From Pyrocephalus nanus (Eukaryota; Chordata; Aves; Passeriformes; Tyrannidae), in the NCBI GenBank assembly GCA_038380795.1, contig CM076270.1, positions 24,320,001 through 24,384,000 of the forward strand: a stretch of 64,000 nt of DNA, written 5' to 3'. Numbering within the stretch: position 1 is the stretch's first letter; every line of letters begins with the position of its first letter. Under the pieces are notes generated by a model that saw only the letters and a list, made by a program, of their open reading frames with translations, did not search any database and was not told where the DNA came from. Position numbers and translations under genes: made by a program. Positions 23,527 to 36,010 of the stretch are shown one piece after another.

Positions 23527-26500
23527 AAAACTGCACAACTTGGGAAATTGCACCAATGAGAGGGTTTTATTCAGACAAATCGATGTCTTGTATCAGTAAT
23601 AGCTGCAAGAAGAGAATTGAAATTGATGTATAATTTATCTAAAGCTTGCCTTCAGTCATGCTTTGCTAGGAGCTTCTTACTTTGGTCCGTATTTTCTATT
23701 AGTAATTTCATGGAATATAAATATATGAAACAACGTGTACAGGGACTATGAGAGTGTGAAGTTTGACACAGCTATAATTGAAACTGCTTGGAAGCCTTCA
23801 GGGAAAGCTGAATGAAATCTTTAATATGTTTCCATATTGTTCTTTTTTTTTTCTATTTTTTTTTTCTTATCTCTACAGATACAGACCAATTCAGGTTAAA
23901 GGGACTATAGATGTTACAGCAAGTTAGTTAAAAAAAAACATGTGAAATAAATTTGTTATTGCTGTTTGTGATAGATTGCAAAAAAAATTTATGTAATTTC
24001 TTAACTATCAAGGCATTTCTTCTAAGCTGTATTAAATTACAACATTTGTTTCCCAGTTAGTATTTCAGTGTCATGAAGGATCATAAATGTGTGACTTGGG
24101 TAATTATCATATTCCATGCTCATTTCTTTTTAGCCTATAGAGTGTTGCTCCTGCAATGCATTTCCTTTATTAAAACTATGAAATCTTATCGTTGCTTTTA
24201 AAAATAGTTTTGAAAAGCATATTCATTTTACGATCCACTTTCTCTTTTAGTAGTTATGTATCTAGCCTTTTCTACCCTAATGGACGAATAAAATACTTGT
24301 AGGAAGTTTTCATGAAATGTTCATAGAGGTTAGAAGTTTTAGAAGATAAAATCAGATGTTTATTACCTAGACACTATATTGCAGGACTAAATACAATACT
24401 TGTTAGTCCTTTTTTTTTTTTTTTTTAACAAGCATTCCCAATGAACTCAGGCCTGGAGGACAGTTCTGTCAGAATTTTATGCTGCATTTGGATTCTTCTG
24501 CTGTGAAATTGTGCACTGAGTGCACCTCTCATCACCCCCTCAGTCAGCCTTGGGCTGGAGCAGAGGTACTGCTGTCCTTGAGCATCTTAGCTGGGTAATC
24601 CTGAAAAAATAAAAGAAGGGGGGAAAGAAGAGTTAATAAATTGCTGCCTGAATTTCATATGGAGAAAAATTCCAGAAAGGTTTCTGCTCAGGCCTAATGG
24701 CTCTTTTGGATGTCTCTGGACACCATAAATTGAGCAAAGTTTTGAAATTTATGTGTGTGGGTACAAAATAGCTGAGATTGAGCTTCCTGGAGTCGAGGGC
24801 CACTACTAAGCAGACAAAACTGTATCACCCTTCTCCTTTCAGTTTTGTGGAATAAGTTTACAGAAAGATGAGGATAATGGTAAATTAACTCAATGAAGAG
24901 TCATGAATAAACAGTCTCCCAGGTAAGGGTCCAATACTCAAACTGCCAAGGGATAGTTTTATATCTCTTAAAAATATATATACAAACATCATAAAACAAA
25001 CACAGGTATCTTAAAAATACACAGCTATCATCATCTCACTCATATAATGAAATGTGATTTCCCCACTTTATGAAAACAAGAAATTAGAGCTGCTTCACTT
25101 TCTGGACCAGACCTGCTGTCTGTACCTGAGACAGCTTTTCTCCTTCCAGTGTACAAATGTATTAAACTGTAAATGTCAAACTCGATGTGAGGTTGGGTGG
25201 GGACCTCAGACTGCAAATCCTGTTTTCAGTTTGCCAGCAAGCACTTTATCCTGCTCAGTAACTTGCACCTTCTCAAGCAGAATGACTTCAGGCACTTCTC
25301 GTGCAGTCATTAACTGGTCGTTTCTAGTGGGATCTCTTTGCTGAGTGCTTGTTAATGTTCGTGATGTGGGTCACAACTCTGCATTGCCATTTTCTCTAAT
25401 TACCATCCGTCAGTGTTTTTTCCCTGGGCTGGAACATTGTGTTCTCCCAGGCACAGTGTATGCAAAAGTGGAGATATCACAAAATGAGAGGAAAAAAAAT
25501 AACCTAATTATCTTCATGGTCCAGGAAGGTCCAATTAGCAATTAGAGAGATGTGTTGAAATAAAAACTGTATATTGCTTCTTTTGACTCTGTTTTCTAAA
25601 CTGGTAAGTTCACTGCTCAGATTTATCATGGGATTAACTAACTACTGATAAGAACACTTTTAACACCAGAGCTTTAATGTTTCTGAACACAGATGGTTTG
25701 AGGTGTTTGAAACGGCATGAATTACTGAACTGTAGTATCATTTCAGGGTTGTTAATTGTTCACTGAGCCTTGACTGGAAGTACACTGTAATCCATGCTGC
25801 CCCATCCCTGGCTGTGCAGTCACTGCAGATGGAAATGCAGTTGCCATGCCAAGAATGCTGGACAGTGACCTCCTGCACTGAGTGACCCTTGAGTGTGCAG
25901 GCTCTGCCCCTCCTGCTCCTGGCACTGATGACATGTTACAGAACCCACAGAAAGGATAAGACAGCGATACTGCTTTATTCCAAGGTATTTATTCCAATAT
26001 TGCTGATTTAAAGCCAGTAGGGATGGCTGGTGTGGAAGAGGAATGCTTCATTGCAGGATGGTGACTGCAATGATGACACATTTTCCCTGTGAACCTTCCT
26101 TTCCCCTCCTTCAGCATGAACTGCACCTGGATTACGAGGTACTGCCAAAAATGATTACAAACTAGGATTGCATTTGAAAGGAAAGTGAAAAAAGAGGAGA
26201 CTGTATCGGGTCCATAGTCAAATCCACAATTTATGTTCCAAGGGCTGATGTGGCTATGCAATACTCTTCATTTATCATTTATACCATTATGTTTCTACTT
26301 GGGACGGTGTCTACATCAATCTTGGCAATCTCTGTCTAGGAAGTCCTAAGGGTAGTGTAGATTCCTGCTAGGATGCAGCCTGAGCTTGGAAGTCTACCTG
26401 GTGAAATGCTGTTTCTTAAAACCTCTGAAGGGCAGCTCGGAGAGATCGGTGTAAGCACACAAGTAACAAAGAATTTTAATGCTTCATGTTCTGCAGGATC

Positions 26501-26675
26501 ACATTTATTCTTTTTCTTTTGTCCAGATGGATTCACACTTCTGGAACTGGAAGCTTTGAATTTGGAAGCTGACAGGATTAGGTACATCTTTTTTTCAGAA
26601 AAGCTGAATTCTGTGATGGTGGAATAGGCTGTAATGAAAAATCACAATAAAACCTCTACACTGCATGATAGGAAA

Positions 26676-26712
26676 GAAACAGAGGATAATACCTGAAACA
26701 GAGGATAATACC
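26676..26712. repeat. Tandem duplication, 19-bp unit, two copies
   Basis: GAAACAGAGGATAATACCT occurs twice head to tail; the second copy lacks only the last base. The exact identity suggests a recent slippage event. Confidence 0.95.
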
Positions 26713-27389
26713 AAAAATACCTCTTTGTCCTGGGGAGAGGGGAAGCAAAAGAAGAAAACTCTGGTTACAGTCACATCTTGCATTACCTCATCCATCTTGT
26801 CATTCAGTTGTTTAGGCATTTCTTTTTGCAGCTCTTTGTCTTGTGGCATGGACTGTGTATAACCTCTTTTTATTTTCTGATTCTAGAAGATGCCTTCTAT
26901 TTTTGCTCTTCATTCTCAATGTATATATTCTCTAATTTCTCCCTCTGAAGCCAAACCAGCTCTTGAGCTGCTCAGGTGCACCAAACAGAGCGTGCTGGCA
27001 GAATAATGACAGGCAGAGGCAAAGGGCACTCACTCTGCTCAAGGCCCAGGTGTTTGGAATCCAGGATTGCTACATTTGGCATAAAAATACAGGAATGTTA
27101 GCTAGGTTATACAAAATGTAATGGCACTACCTGGAGATATTCAGAAAAATATTTTTAGTAGTTTGGCCTTGTCACAGAAGTCTAAAATATTGTATCCATC
27201 CTGGTGCTCACTGCCTTTTGGGCTCCAGTCCCCTGTGCACAGAAGAAGCTTCTTCAGGCTGGGTTAGAAATATCTCAGGGGAGGCCAGGGCAGAGTGCTT
27301 CAGGGCACAAAGGTGAGTGAAAAGCTCCAGGCTGGGGAAAGGTTTCTGTTTTTCCATTCACTGCACATCAAGCAGGAGTTGGTCCATGT

Positions 27390-27792
27390 GGAGAAGGTCA
27401 GATGGAAAGAACAGGGATGTAGAAAATATGAGGTATGAGAGTGTGGGTTTATTTATTCTAGAAAGAGACAGCCACAACTCCTTTGTCCAGGGAAAGGAAC
27501 AGAAGGCCACTCTGGAAAGGAATAACCTGAATAGCCCAATAGAAAAGACAAAAATAAGGTGGCAAATCACATTTCAGTTAGGTAGAATAAAAGGTGACAG
27601 TTGGGAAAGTGAAACATAGCACAGATTGAATGTGGAAATATGGCATTTCTGCCATGGGTACTTTTAAAGAACAAGTGAAACAAGCATCTGTCAGCAATAT
27701 CAAGGAACAGTTAATCCTTCCTTGGGGCAGGGGAATGTTTTTGGCCATGTCTTAAAATCCTTTTCAGTACTAATTTTTCATTGACTGTATTA
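27390..27792 (+). mobile_element. Ancient CR1/L3-like LINE, C-terminus and 3' UTR
   Basis: Around 27415-27470 the plus strand encodes ENMRYE followed by VGLFILER. These match the CR1 C-terminal motif (family form ENMRYEERLRELGLFSLEKR) with a short deletion between the halves. Downstream, 27655-27792 follows the CR1/L3 3' UTR in order: a TTTTAAAGAACAAGTGAAAC segment, CATCTGTCAG, CCTTGGGGCAGGGG, and CTTAAAATCC...TTCAGTACTAATTTTTCA, ending in degenerate terminal octamers. The intervening coding part is badly decayed. The divergence indicates an old insertion, and no functional protein is expected. The boundary at the 5' side is approximate. Confidence 0.8.
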
Positions 27793-28139
27793 AGATGTTA
27801 CAGGGGGATTTTTCAGCCCAAAGAGTATGAACTAGGTAGTCCTCAGCTGTTTGCTGAGAATTTTTAGATGCCTTTTCTCCAGGAGTAAGTGGAAAATGTC
27901 ACATGGGAAATGTTTGGTCCAATCAATGAATGCTGAGAACTCCAGTGTTGTACAGCTGTGCAGTGAGCAGGTCTGTAAAGCAGATTCCTGTGGTTGCTGC
28001 AATCAATGTCAAAAATCCTATTTGCTTAAGTAGTTGGAGACACAAACCTTGAGCTATTTAGAAGATACTGGTTAATCAATTTGAATAAAGTTCTTCTGCC
28101 ATGTGTGTTGAACCAAGCAGTAGTTTTCTGTTCTCTTGA

Positions 28140-28345
28140 GCAGTGACAATCCGTCATGCCAGTCCCCCCAGCCCCCGCCATTCTTTGGCATTCATTTTAA
28201 TTAATATTAATTAAATTTGCCTTGAGCAAGTTATTTTGCAGTCCAGATTTCGTGAAAGATTTTTCTTTCTCGCTGCCTGCCTGCTTTATCACCTTGGTGC
28301 ATCCGCTTACAGAAGATGTAGATGCGACATAAAATATTAATTCAT
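28140..28345. promoter_or_regulatory. Candidate conserved noncoding element
   Basis: The block keeps at least five CpGs (near 28151, 28176, 28249, 28271, 28304, 28325) in an otherwise CpG-depleted region. It contains the homeodomain-type palindromic run TTAATTAATATTAATTAA (around 28199-28216) and a second AT core, TATTAATTCATCAATT. It has no open frame, repeat signature or splice structure. These traits are typical of deeply conserved vertebrate enhancers, but conservation cannot be tested here. Confidence 0.25.
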
Positions 28346-28476
28346 CAATTTGCTGAGGTTAAAACAGTCTTTCCCTCCCTTCCCCAGCAATCATTTGGAC
28401 CCTGTGCCCCTGCTGGGTGGCTCAGGTCGAGCTGCACTCGTTAGCAGGGGCTGGCAGAGGGCACTGAGGGATGCCT

Positions 28477-28498
28477 GGGCAGGTGGGGCTGGGCTGGG
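28477..28498 (+). promoter_or_regulatory. G-quadruplex motif
   Basis: Four G runs (28477-28479, 28485-28488, 28491-28493, 28496-28498) are separated by loops of 5, 2 and 2 nt, which fits the canonical G4 pattern. Further G runs follow at 28508-28511. No promoter is visible next to it. Confidence 0.7.
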
Positions 28499-28668
28499 AG
28501 CTGTCCTGGGGTCACCCCTGGGGCTGCAGAGCAGTGGGCATCGGTGTGGGAGCAGAGCCCAGCTGAGCCCTGCTGGGTGAGCTGCTGCTGCTGCTGCTCC
28601 CTGTGCAGGGGAAACACAACCCTCGGGCTGGCTGCCCCCAGCTCTGCCCAGGGATACCCCACGGGGCT

Positions 28669-28716
28669 GCCAGGATGGGTGCCAGGATGGGTGCCAGGAT
28701 GGGTGCCAGGATGACC
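28669..28716. repeat. Minisatellite, 12-bp unit, about four copies
   Basis: GCCAGGATGGGT is repeated three times exactly, followed by a fourth partial copy (GCCAGGATGACC). It sits inside the GC-rich island. Its 12-bp period makes a spurious minus-strand His-Pro-Gly-Thr repeat ORF. Confidence 0.95.
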
Positions 28717-29000
28717 CTCAGGTAAAGGGGCTGTGGTCCCTTTGTGCGGGATGGGATTGGATTTATGGACCTTAATGTGGCCCAGCTGCCCCATGGAAAG
28801 GAGCTTTGGGGAGCTGGGGAGAGGGCAGAATTGTTGTGGAAGGTGACTGACTGTTCATGGGCAGGGGGTTTGGGTTGGTGGTGACCCCTCTGGGGCTTCT
28901 CTGGGTGCTGCCTGAGCCTCCCTGGAGGTGCCCTGGGTGCATTGCTGTCCTCAGCCCTCTGCAGGGATGGGCACCCTGGGGATTTGGAGAGAACCCTGTG

Positions 29001-32000
29001 TGTCCTGGGCTGTTTTGATCAGATGAATCTCAATTTGTTCACTTGGCTTTTAAAGGGCTGGGATGGGAGAATGTGAGATCTCATAACATGAAATGTTCTG
29101 GTGGTCTGGAAAAAGATGAGTTCCTTTGTGTTCCTAGATGAGCCTTTCTGACTGTGGTTGGCATTCTGTGTTAAGGGGAAACACTTATTGTGAGGCAGAG
29201 GTTAAGAGAAGAAAGAACATTACTTCCTCCCTGGTTTTCTTTATGGTTAATCTGTACTTTAACTAAGAGCAAAATAACATTGTGTAAAGTTCTGACTCTT
29301 AGTGAGTAGACAGCCATAACTCTCTAGGGGGTTTTTTTGGGTGATGGTTTGTTATTTTACTTTTTTTTTTCCAGAGCACATATTGTTATATTTGGGGTAT
29401 ATCTCAAACTGTAGAATTCTGACTGCTTTATCCTGCTATTTTCTGTACCAGAGAGTGGAATAATGCATCTTGCAGTGCTGTAAAAAATTTATGTAACTCT
29501 GCTTCCCAAACCCAATTTCTTTCAAAAAATTGTATGTAATAACTCTGTCTCACTTCCATTTTTCTCATGTCCTCTGCTGATCAAGAATTATAACATACTA
29601 GAATCTAGTTGGATTAACAGCTGCCTGTGCTCTTAATCAGCAGAATAAGGAGAGGATCTCTTATATTATTGCTCATTTAGCATGCTGTTCTAGATTACTG
29701 TGTTCATCTGAAACTTAAGCTTTTTATTTTTTTTTCCACTGGGTGCCCAGCTGAACATTGCTGTGTTTTATTGGACATACTAATTTGTAGCAAAATCACC
29801 ATAATTATGAAAATGTTCCTAATTCCATTATACTATGCATATATTGCTGCAGAGGTACACACTGTAAGAAACTCTAAATTAAAGTAGTTTCATTTGTGCT
29901 TACAAAGCTCAGAAAGATTTACACTTTTTCTATGAGTTAAGGATAAGTTTAGGCATTTAAAACTCCAGAAAAAAAATACAGTCTTTAAAAAAACTACTTA
30001 ATGGACATTTTAAAATACGATATAATCTTTAAGATGGAAGTGCTGTGGTCTTTGAGGAAGTCCAAGGCTAATATTTTGGCAGCCAGCTTAATCTTTACTG
30101 TAGCAAAAATAAGACAACTAAAACTTACACCAATTACTGGCTGTACAACAAGCTGTTTTTCCAAGCTTGGGATTGTCTTGTTTTAAACAGACCTGTTCTG
30201 CTCAAAAAAATATTCTTTTGTGAATAAGAGCGTTCTTAAAATTAATACTTTGAGCATCTAGTTTGCAAATCCCTGGATGAATCTGCCTTGCAGATGGTGA
30301 GTGCTGTTGATCTGGGGGAAGGCAGGCTTTCTCCTTTCCCTCAGCTAGGGAGGGCTGGAAGGGATCTTCCAAATCCTGGAACAAAATCACCTGCCACTGT
30401 AAACAGCTGTTACATCTGCTGTTATTCAGAAGTTCATGTTACGTGCACACCTTCCCACTGCTTTGCTGTTCCCTCCTCTGCTTCTTTGGTTGTCGCTTTT
30501 CACTTCCAGATTAAACCTGACAGTCTTGAATCTGTTTTTGGCTCTTCTCCCTTGTTGGTTTTCCCCTTTCCATAGATCTTTGTGGACAGCAGTAATCATG
30601 GTGGTTCTGTCTCACTGGGTGGAACCATTTAGGAACAGGCAGACCATACTGATGAGTAGTCCCCGTAATCAGCTGCTACCAAGTCTCTTTGCCAAGCAGT
30701 GGGTGACTGAGCAGCAGCTTCCCTGGCAGTGAACTGGGGATGCATGGGGAGAAATGCAGCTGGCTGGATTATCCCAGGCTAAGGTTGCTTTCTTTGCCTG
30801 CATCTCTGTGGTTTTTCAGTCTCTCCACAGTGCAGCATCTCCAGTTTTCTGACTTCCCCCTCTGTAGCCACCTTCCTCTCCAGTGACCTGCTGCTGCCCC
30901 CAGCAGCTCTGCCCCAGGGCCTCGATCCTCCCTCTGCCTCCAGCCCCTCTTGGCTGTGGATGGCTCCTCGTGGAGTGTCCCAGATGGCTGCCTGGTTTGG
31001 GGAGAGGCAGGAGCAGGTCACTTGCTGGCTGCTCTTTCTGTTGTTCATGGCTGAGGGAACGGGGCCAGCTGAACACTTTATTTTATCCAGAATGTAGCAG
31101 GCCAGAGAAGTGGCTTAGTGGAACACATCCAACAGAAGAGTTGTACATCATGCAAGCCTGGTACAGCTCATGGACTTCGTGCAATCCTTCGAATGTAAAT
31201 CATCCTCAGATTGCAAATTCCTCTCTGCTGAGATCTGCCTGACTGATGCCAGACCCTGGGCTTGTTGCACACCCCTGGGGCTGGAACCCCAAGCATGGCT
31301 GTGCCAAAATCTCATGTACACACACTTGTAATTGGAAACCTTTTTGCTCAGCAGATCTTTTGTCCCTTAAGCTCTCCACATAAACTTTATGTGAGCAGTT
31401 TGAACAGGAGTGATCTTCCTGAAGTAGTCATCTGTCATGGATATCAGCTCTCTTTGCACTGCATGACTATGGGTACCTGTGCCTTAAATCTGCCCATGAG
31501 CACAAGTGTTGTATTCAGAAGTCTTACTGACTGCTGTAAGAGCTGTCAAAGCTATCTGTCCCACCCTTTCTTACTGAAGGTAACATTACCAAGACTGGGA
31601 GTATCAATAAATATTTGGTTACACTGCATGACCCTCTGAAAGCTTGTGCTTTGGTGTCACAGCTTTGGAAAACTGTTGCCTGTAGGTTGAAAAAGGGGCT
31701 ACAGTGGAGGGATTGGAAGTGGGTTACAGCTGAAAGGTGATCATTTAAGAGAGGGGCTATTCTCAGTGTTCTTGCAAGCACTGCAGATAAAACAGGTCTG
31801 AATTTTAACTGATAATGTTCATTTTACTTTGGGGTAGTGGGGAGCATCCCAGTAAGGCATTTGGCAAAGTATATTTATATCAGTTGGACCATTAAATAAA
31901 AACCACAAATGAACAGGTAAAAACAGCTCAGTGAAAACCTGAAGGAATCTGATAACTGTATTTTTCTCTCTGTGTGTGTATAAATACATATTGTGCTCCT

Positions 32001-35000
32001 TGCAAAGAGTGCAATAAAAGCTAAACAATAAGTGGCGGTGTTATTGCCAAATGCTTCTGGAGAGAAAAAAATAGTCTGAGGACAGCTGAGGTGCCTTTAG
32101 TGGGAAAAGTAAGAGAGGTACTTAGTGACCTCAGAAATATGCAGTGGGTCTTGAGATGAAAGCATATTTTGGAGCTACGAGGGATTTCCAGCTGTTACAA
32201 CATGACTGTTATTACTTGTTTAGTAATATTTATTACTAAAAATTTATGTTTATTGCCCAAGAAATTTAAAGGCAGTTTTTATACATCATTGCAACTGGAA
32301 TGAAAATACCAACATTTCCAAGTCCCAGACTCTGTTCTTCTTTTAGTTATGTCTCCTTGTGATGTGAGTTATGTCTGTTGTTGTAGAGCAATGCAGTGCT
32401 GTACAGCCAGTTTAAAACAGATAAATCTGCCTAAGAACTGGCAATGTAGAAGAGTTCAAGGATAATCCTTGGCTCTGTGCAGGACATCCCCGTGTGGAAG
32501 CAAATCCCTCCCTCCATCACCCTGCACTGCACCCTCTGGTGCTGCTGATGCTGTGGCTGTGCCGTGCTCTGCCTTCCCTCACACTCCACACTCCTCTCTC
32601 TGCTGAGCTTGCCCAAACGTGTTGCTCTCAGAGGTTATTACAGGCCTGGGGGCTGCCCCTGAATCCCTTGTCAAGCCCTCAGGTTTGTTTGGCCTGTTAT
32701 TCTGTTGGCTCTGCCTTCATTTACACTCTTTTGGGAGGGATGCCCTGGTTCATATCGGAGCTGACAAACTACATTTTCAGCTAAATGGTGTTCTGCAGAA
32801 TCTGCATTTATATTTTTGCTAAACGAATTTTCTTTTGGGTTCATTGATCTCTTTAATGAAAGTCTAAGCATTTTTATGAGCCAAAACCTCATTAGACTGT
32901 ACAGAGGCTGTACTTTAAACCTATCTGTTCTGTTACTGTACATTTTAATAAAACTTTATTAGGTTACTTTTCTGATGAAAGACTGCAGGAAATATTTCAT
33001 TCATTAAAAAACTTGAGGTGCTGGGAAACTTAATGTTGCATTCTTGTTTTCAGATTAATTATGGGTTTTGTCATACCTTGTTAATGGGTATTCTCTGAAA
33101 GGAGTTCAGTTTAAATTATCCCATGGAAGATAACTACATTCGTGTCAAGGTTATCTTTACACATCCAATCCTGTGGCTTCTTTTCAATCAATAATTTTTC
33201 CAGTCTTGAATTTATTAAGTTTTTCCTGTTGTAAATGGGTATGGCACACATTTTATATGAAGGTATTTTATCTAAATTCCACTTCTACCAGTGGCAGCTC
33301 ACTTTGCTACAGCAGCAGATGCAAATCTACTGCAAATGTAAATCTGCTGGAATGCATTTTCTTCCTCCTTTTAGTGAAAAGACTTCATTTTTTTTTAAAG
33401 TGGTTTCCTATGCAAGATGGGGTACAGTAATCTGTACAGCTATTAGGTTGTCTGAATAGGATGAAATGAAATTCCATTTCCTAGGAATGAAAGCATTTTT
33501 ATGTAACTTAATTTTGTAAAATCCTGAGTAGCATCTGGAGGGAAGAGAATGATGGGGAATTATGAACTCAGGGGATTTGCTCAATATGTTGAATCACTCC
33601 AGTATCTTATTTTTCTTCTGTGACCACTCTACATATGTTTGGGCTGCTACTGAGAGCAGAAGAAGATGCTTAACAGAGAGCTAAAAGAAGGGGGGGTTGT
33701 GTAGGTATAAGCCACTTTTCCCTCTTTCTTACATTATAGCCACACCTTATTGGTGTTCTGGCTTAAGTAAGAGGATAAAAGTCACTTGCATTTTCTTTCA
33801 CTTCTGCCAGCACTCTGAAAGGCTGTAATAGAGAAAGATATTAATTTTTTTTTTTCATCCCATTTTGCTCGTGCCTGAATTATTCCTATGTTCCTAACTG
33901 GTGTGGAGTGGTTTTTTTGTGTGTGTTTGTTAGTTTTGCCAGTTTTTTGTTTGTTTGTTTGTTTCTAACCAGGAAAATATATGAGGAAAAAAACCCAAAC
34001 ACTGCTTTTAACCCAAATGGGTATTCAACATAAAACACTTTGCATATTGTTCATCTTAAGGAGAAAAATTGAGAATTGGTGATAAGTTTCCTTTCACTGA
34101 CACAGACTTGTTTATTTGAATGCAGTTTGCATAAAGCCCTAGGCACAAGCAAGCTCCAAATGTCAGTTGTTTTGAGCTGGTACTCCTAACTGCATCTTTT
34201 AATAATTATTATTCCCCAAAGTTCTAGACAGAGATGTCACCACCAACCAGGTGCTGTGGATGACATCCTTTGTATTTCATTATCTTTTTCTTTAGAGTAG
34301 GAGGGCTTCAAATCCTGCAGGATGAGAAAGAGTGGTTGGTAGGAAAAGTTTCCAAGGCTTCTGAAGGCTCTCTGTCTTGCAGACTACCTGGGCCCCATTC
34401 TGATTACTTTTGGGTTTAGCATTTAATCTTTTAAAAGTCTTTGGTAGCCACCAGCTTGAAAATTAACAACTGTGTATGAAATATAAGCCAAAGCACACTA
34501 ATCTGTATAAGCTGGTGTTCAATAGTTTGAATTATGTACTTCTACAATAAATGTCCTTTTAGAGCAGCCTACTTCTGATGTGCTTCATCTGATGGAAGGA
34601 GCACCCTCTTTCTTGCCAGTAAGCAGGTCACTTTGAGGTGTCCCAAATGAGAGGAATAAATAGTCTATGAATATAGAGCAGTGGGGCTTTGATCTGGTTC
34701 ATATTCCAGGATGAACTCTTCCCATGCCTTCCAGGAACTGATTTACCTTTCACCTTCCCAAATTACATCAGGCTTTGGCTCCTGACAGGCATTCTGTCAT
34801 GGGTAAGGAAGAGTCATTGATGCACACACAACAAGTGTGGTGCTGAATCATAAACCAGTGATAATTTGTCCTACAATGTCCATTCCCTTCTGAATTACCA
34901 GCGTTCTGATCCAAAGGATTCGATGTGGCATCCAAAGCTGGAGCTGCTGCTTTTGCACCCTGTGGCACGAGAATCCTGGGGAGGCACGGCTTGTTTCTTT

Positions 35001-35449
35001 CTGCTGGGAACTTGATGGGAAAAACCTGCCTCTTTCAAAGGCTCCTGATGACTTCTGGCTCACTGGGTTCCTTATTGCAGTAGCAAAGCTTTTTGTCCTT
35101 CGGTGTCAAGAATAATCTCATGCCCTCTTGGTTCAGCTTTGAATTGCAGTAGGAGAAACATTGAGCACAGACCTGATATTCTTGTTCCCATACTAAGCCA
35201 GCAAGTAGTGGGTTTTTTTGCAGTTGCTATATTTGGGAAATGATTTTATACAATTTTTGTTTAAACAAGTCCATTCACCTTTTGTTTTTTTCTACCGCTT
35301 GACCCAGAGTTACATTTCCAAACACTGCAAATGCTTGCCAATTAGTGTCAAATAAGCAGAACCTAAGATGATTTGCAGTTTTTGATCTCTCCTAGACTTG
35401 TTCTGCTGCCCAGTCCAAATTATTGGAATGCCTGTGGTGAGATAATATT
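29001..35449. other. Noncoding sequence with one GC-richer patch
   Basis: No gene is supported. A GC-richer segment at about 30830-31070 keeps several frames open on both strands but shows no coding signature. A G/T tract lies at 33901-33964. Sequence at 34890-35110 retains some CpGs without a recognisable frame. Confidence 0.55.
33901..33964. repeat. G/T-rich tract with (TG)n and (TTTG)n
   Basis: GTGTGTGTTTG followed by TTTGTTTGTTTGTTTG. Low complexity, no gene. Confidence 0.9.
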
Positions 35450-35575
35450 GCAGGGAGCATTCAAGGCGTAGTCCTTGACCCTGTTCTCACTTGTAGATAG
35501 CTCTTAATACTGTTCAATATTTTGGATGAATGGGAATGAGCTTGTAAAGTCTTGCTGGGTAGATGGGTTGATGGA
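35450..35575 (+). mobile_element. Decayed CR1-like LINE, RT-domain fragment
   Basis: The frame starting at 35450 reads AGSIQGVVLDPVLT, which matches the RT motif (S)GVPQGSVLGPVLF of CR1-clade LINEs. In the same frame, after two extra residues and a stop, FNILDEWE at 35513-35536 matches the next CR1 block, FNIFINDLDEGIE. Order, spacing and shared frame make coincidence unlikely. Stops at both ends of the second motif show that it is dead. Downstream similarity to the catalytic FADD region is not recognisable. Limits are approximate. Confidence 0.6.
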
Positions 35576-36010
35576 TCAATACTGACCTTTGCCATTACAA
35601 CTGCAATTAACACTGCATATGAACTGAAATAGGGGCAGCAGTTTCGGCACAAGTGGAGATGGTGGAGAAGGTTTGCAGGAAGATGTTCTAATCTAACAGT
35701 ATTTTATGGCACTTTGTTGTCTCTGAAAATGCCATGGAATTGAGAATAGACATGTGTGGAGAATGGCTTGGTGATGTGTGTAGCTTAAAATCAAATCTCT
35801 TATGTGCAGTTTGTTTTGTGCTTTTTTTTTTTTTTTTCCTCAACTTATCAGTGCAAAACCACTTAGGAGTGAGTTTCAGCATCTTCATTAGAAACCAGCT
35901 CTGAATTCAGCTGGTATTTATTTATCCTCTTTTGATTTCTCTTACTGCCCTCGCTGTGGTTCAGATGAAGAAATATTTAGCAGTGGGCAGGCTGTGTCAG
36001 CAGCACAGTG

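Larger units (their letters stand above)
20236..27389. other. Noncoding, AT-rich unique sequence
   Basis: No gene is supported. Besides the small repeats annotated near 23 and 26.7 kb there are T runs at 20890-20904 and 24410-24426. Two unique blocks of conserved-element character lie at about 21320-21520 and 25170-25460. Several isolated good donors (for example CTCCCAG|GTAAGG at 24922 and CACAAAG|GTGAGT near 27311) lack convincing coding sequence upstream. Confidence 0.55.
28350..29000. other. GC-rich island with G4 motif, CTG run and minisatellite
   Basis: This stretch is sharply more GC-rich than its neighbours but not CpG-rich, so it is not a classic CpG-island promoter. It holds a canonical plus-strand G-quadruplex motif at 28477-28498 (GGG, 5-nt loop, GGGGCTGGGCTGGG), a CTG run at 28581-28598, and the 12-bp minisatellite at 28669-28716. 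ORFs here have repetitive, biased composition and are not convincing genes. Local GC-biased gene conversion, or a recombination hotspot relic, is a possible explanation. Confidence 0.6.

Noticed and set aside
28441..28794. Minus-strand frame with His-Pro-Gly-Thr repeats
   Set aside because: The repeat is the 12-bp minisatellite translated. There is no independent coding evidence.
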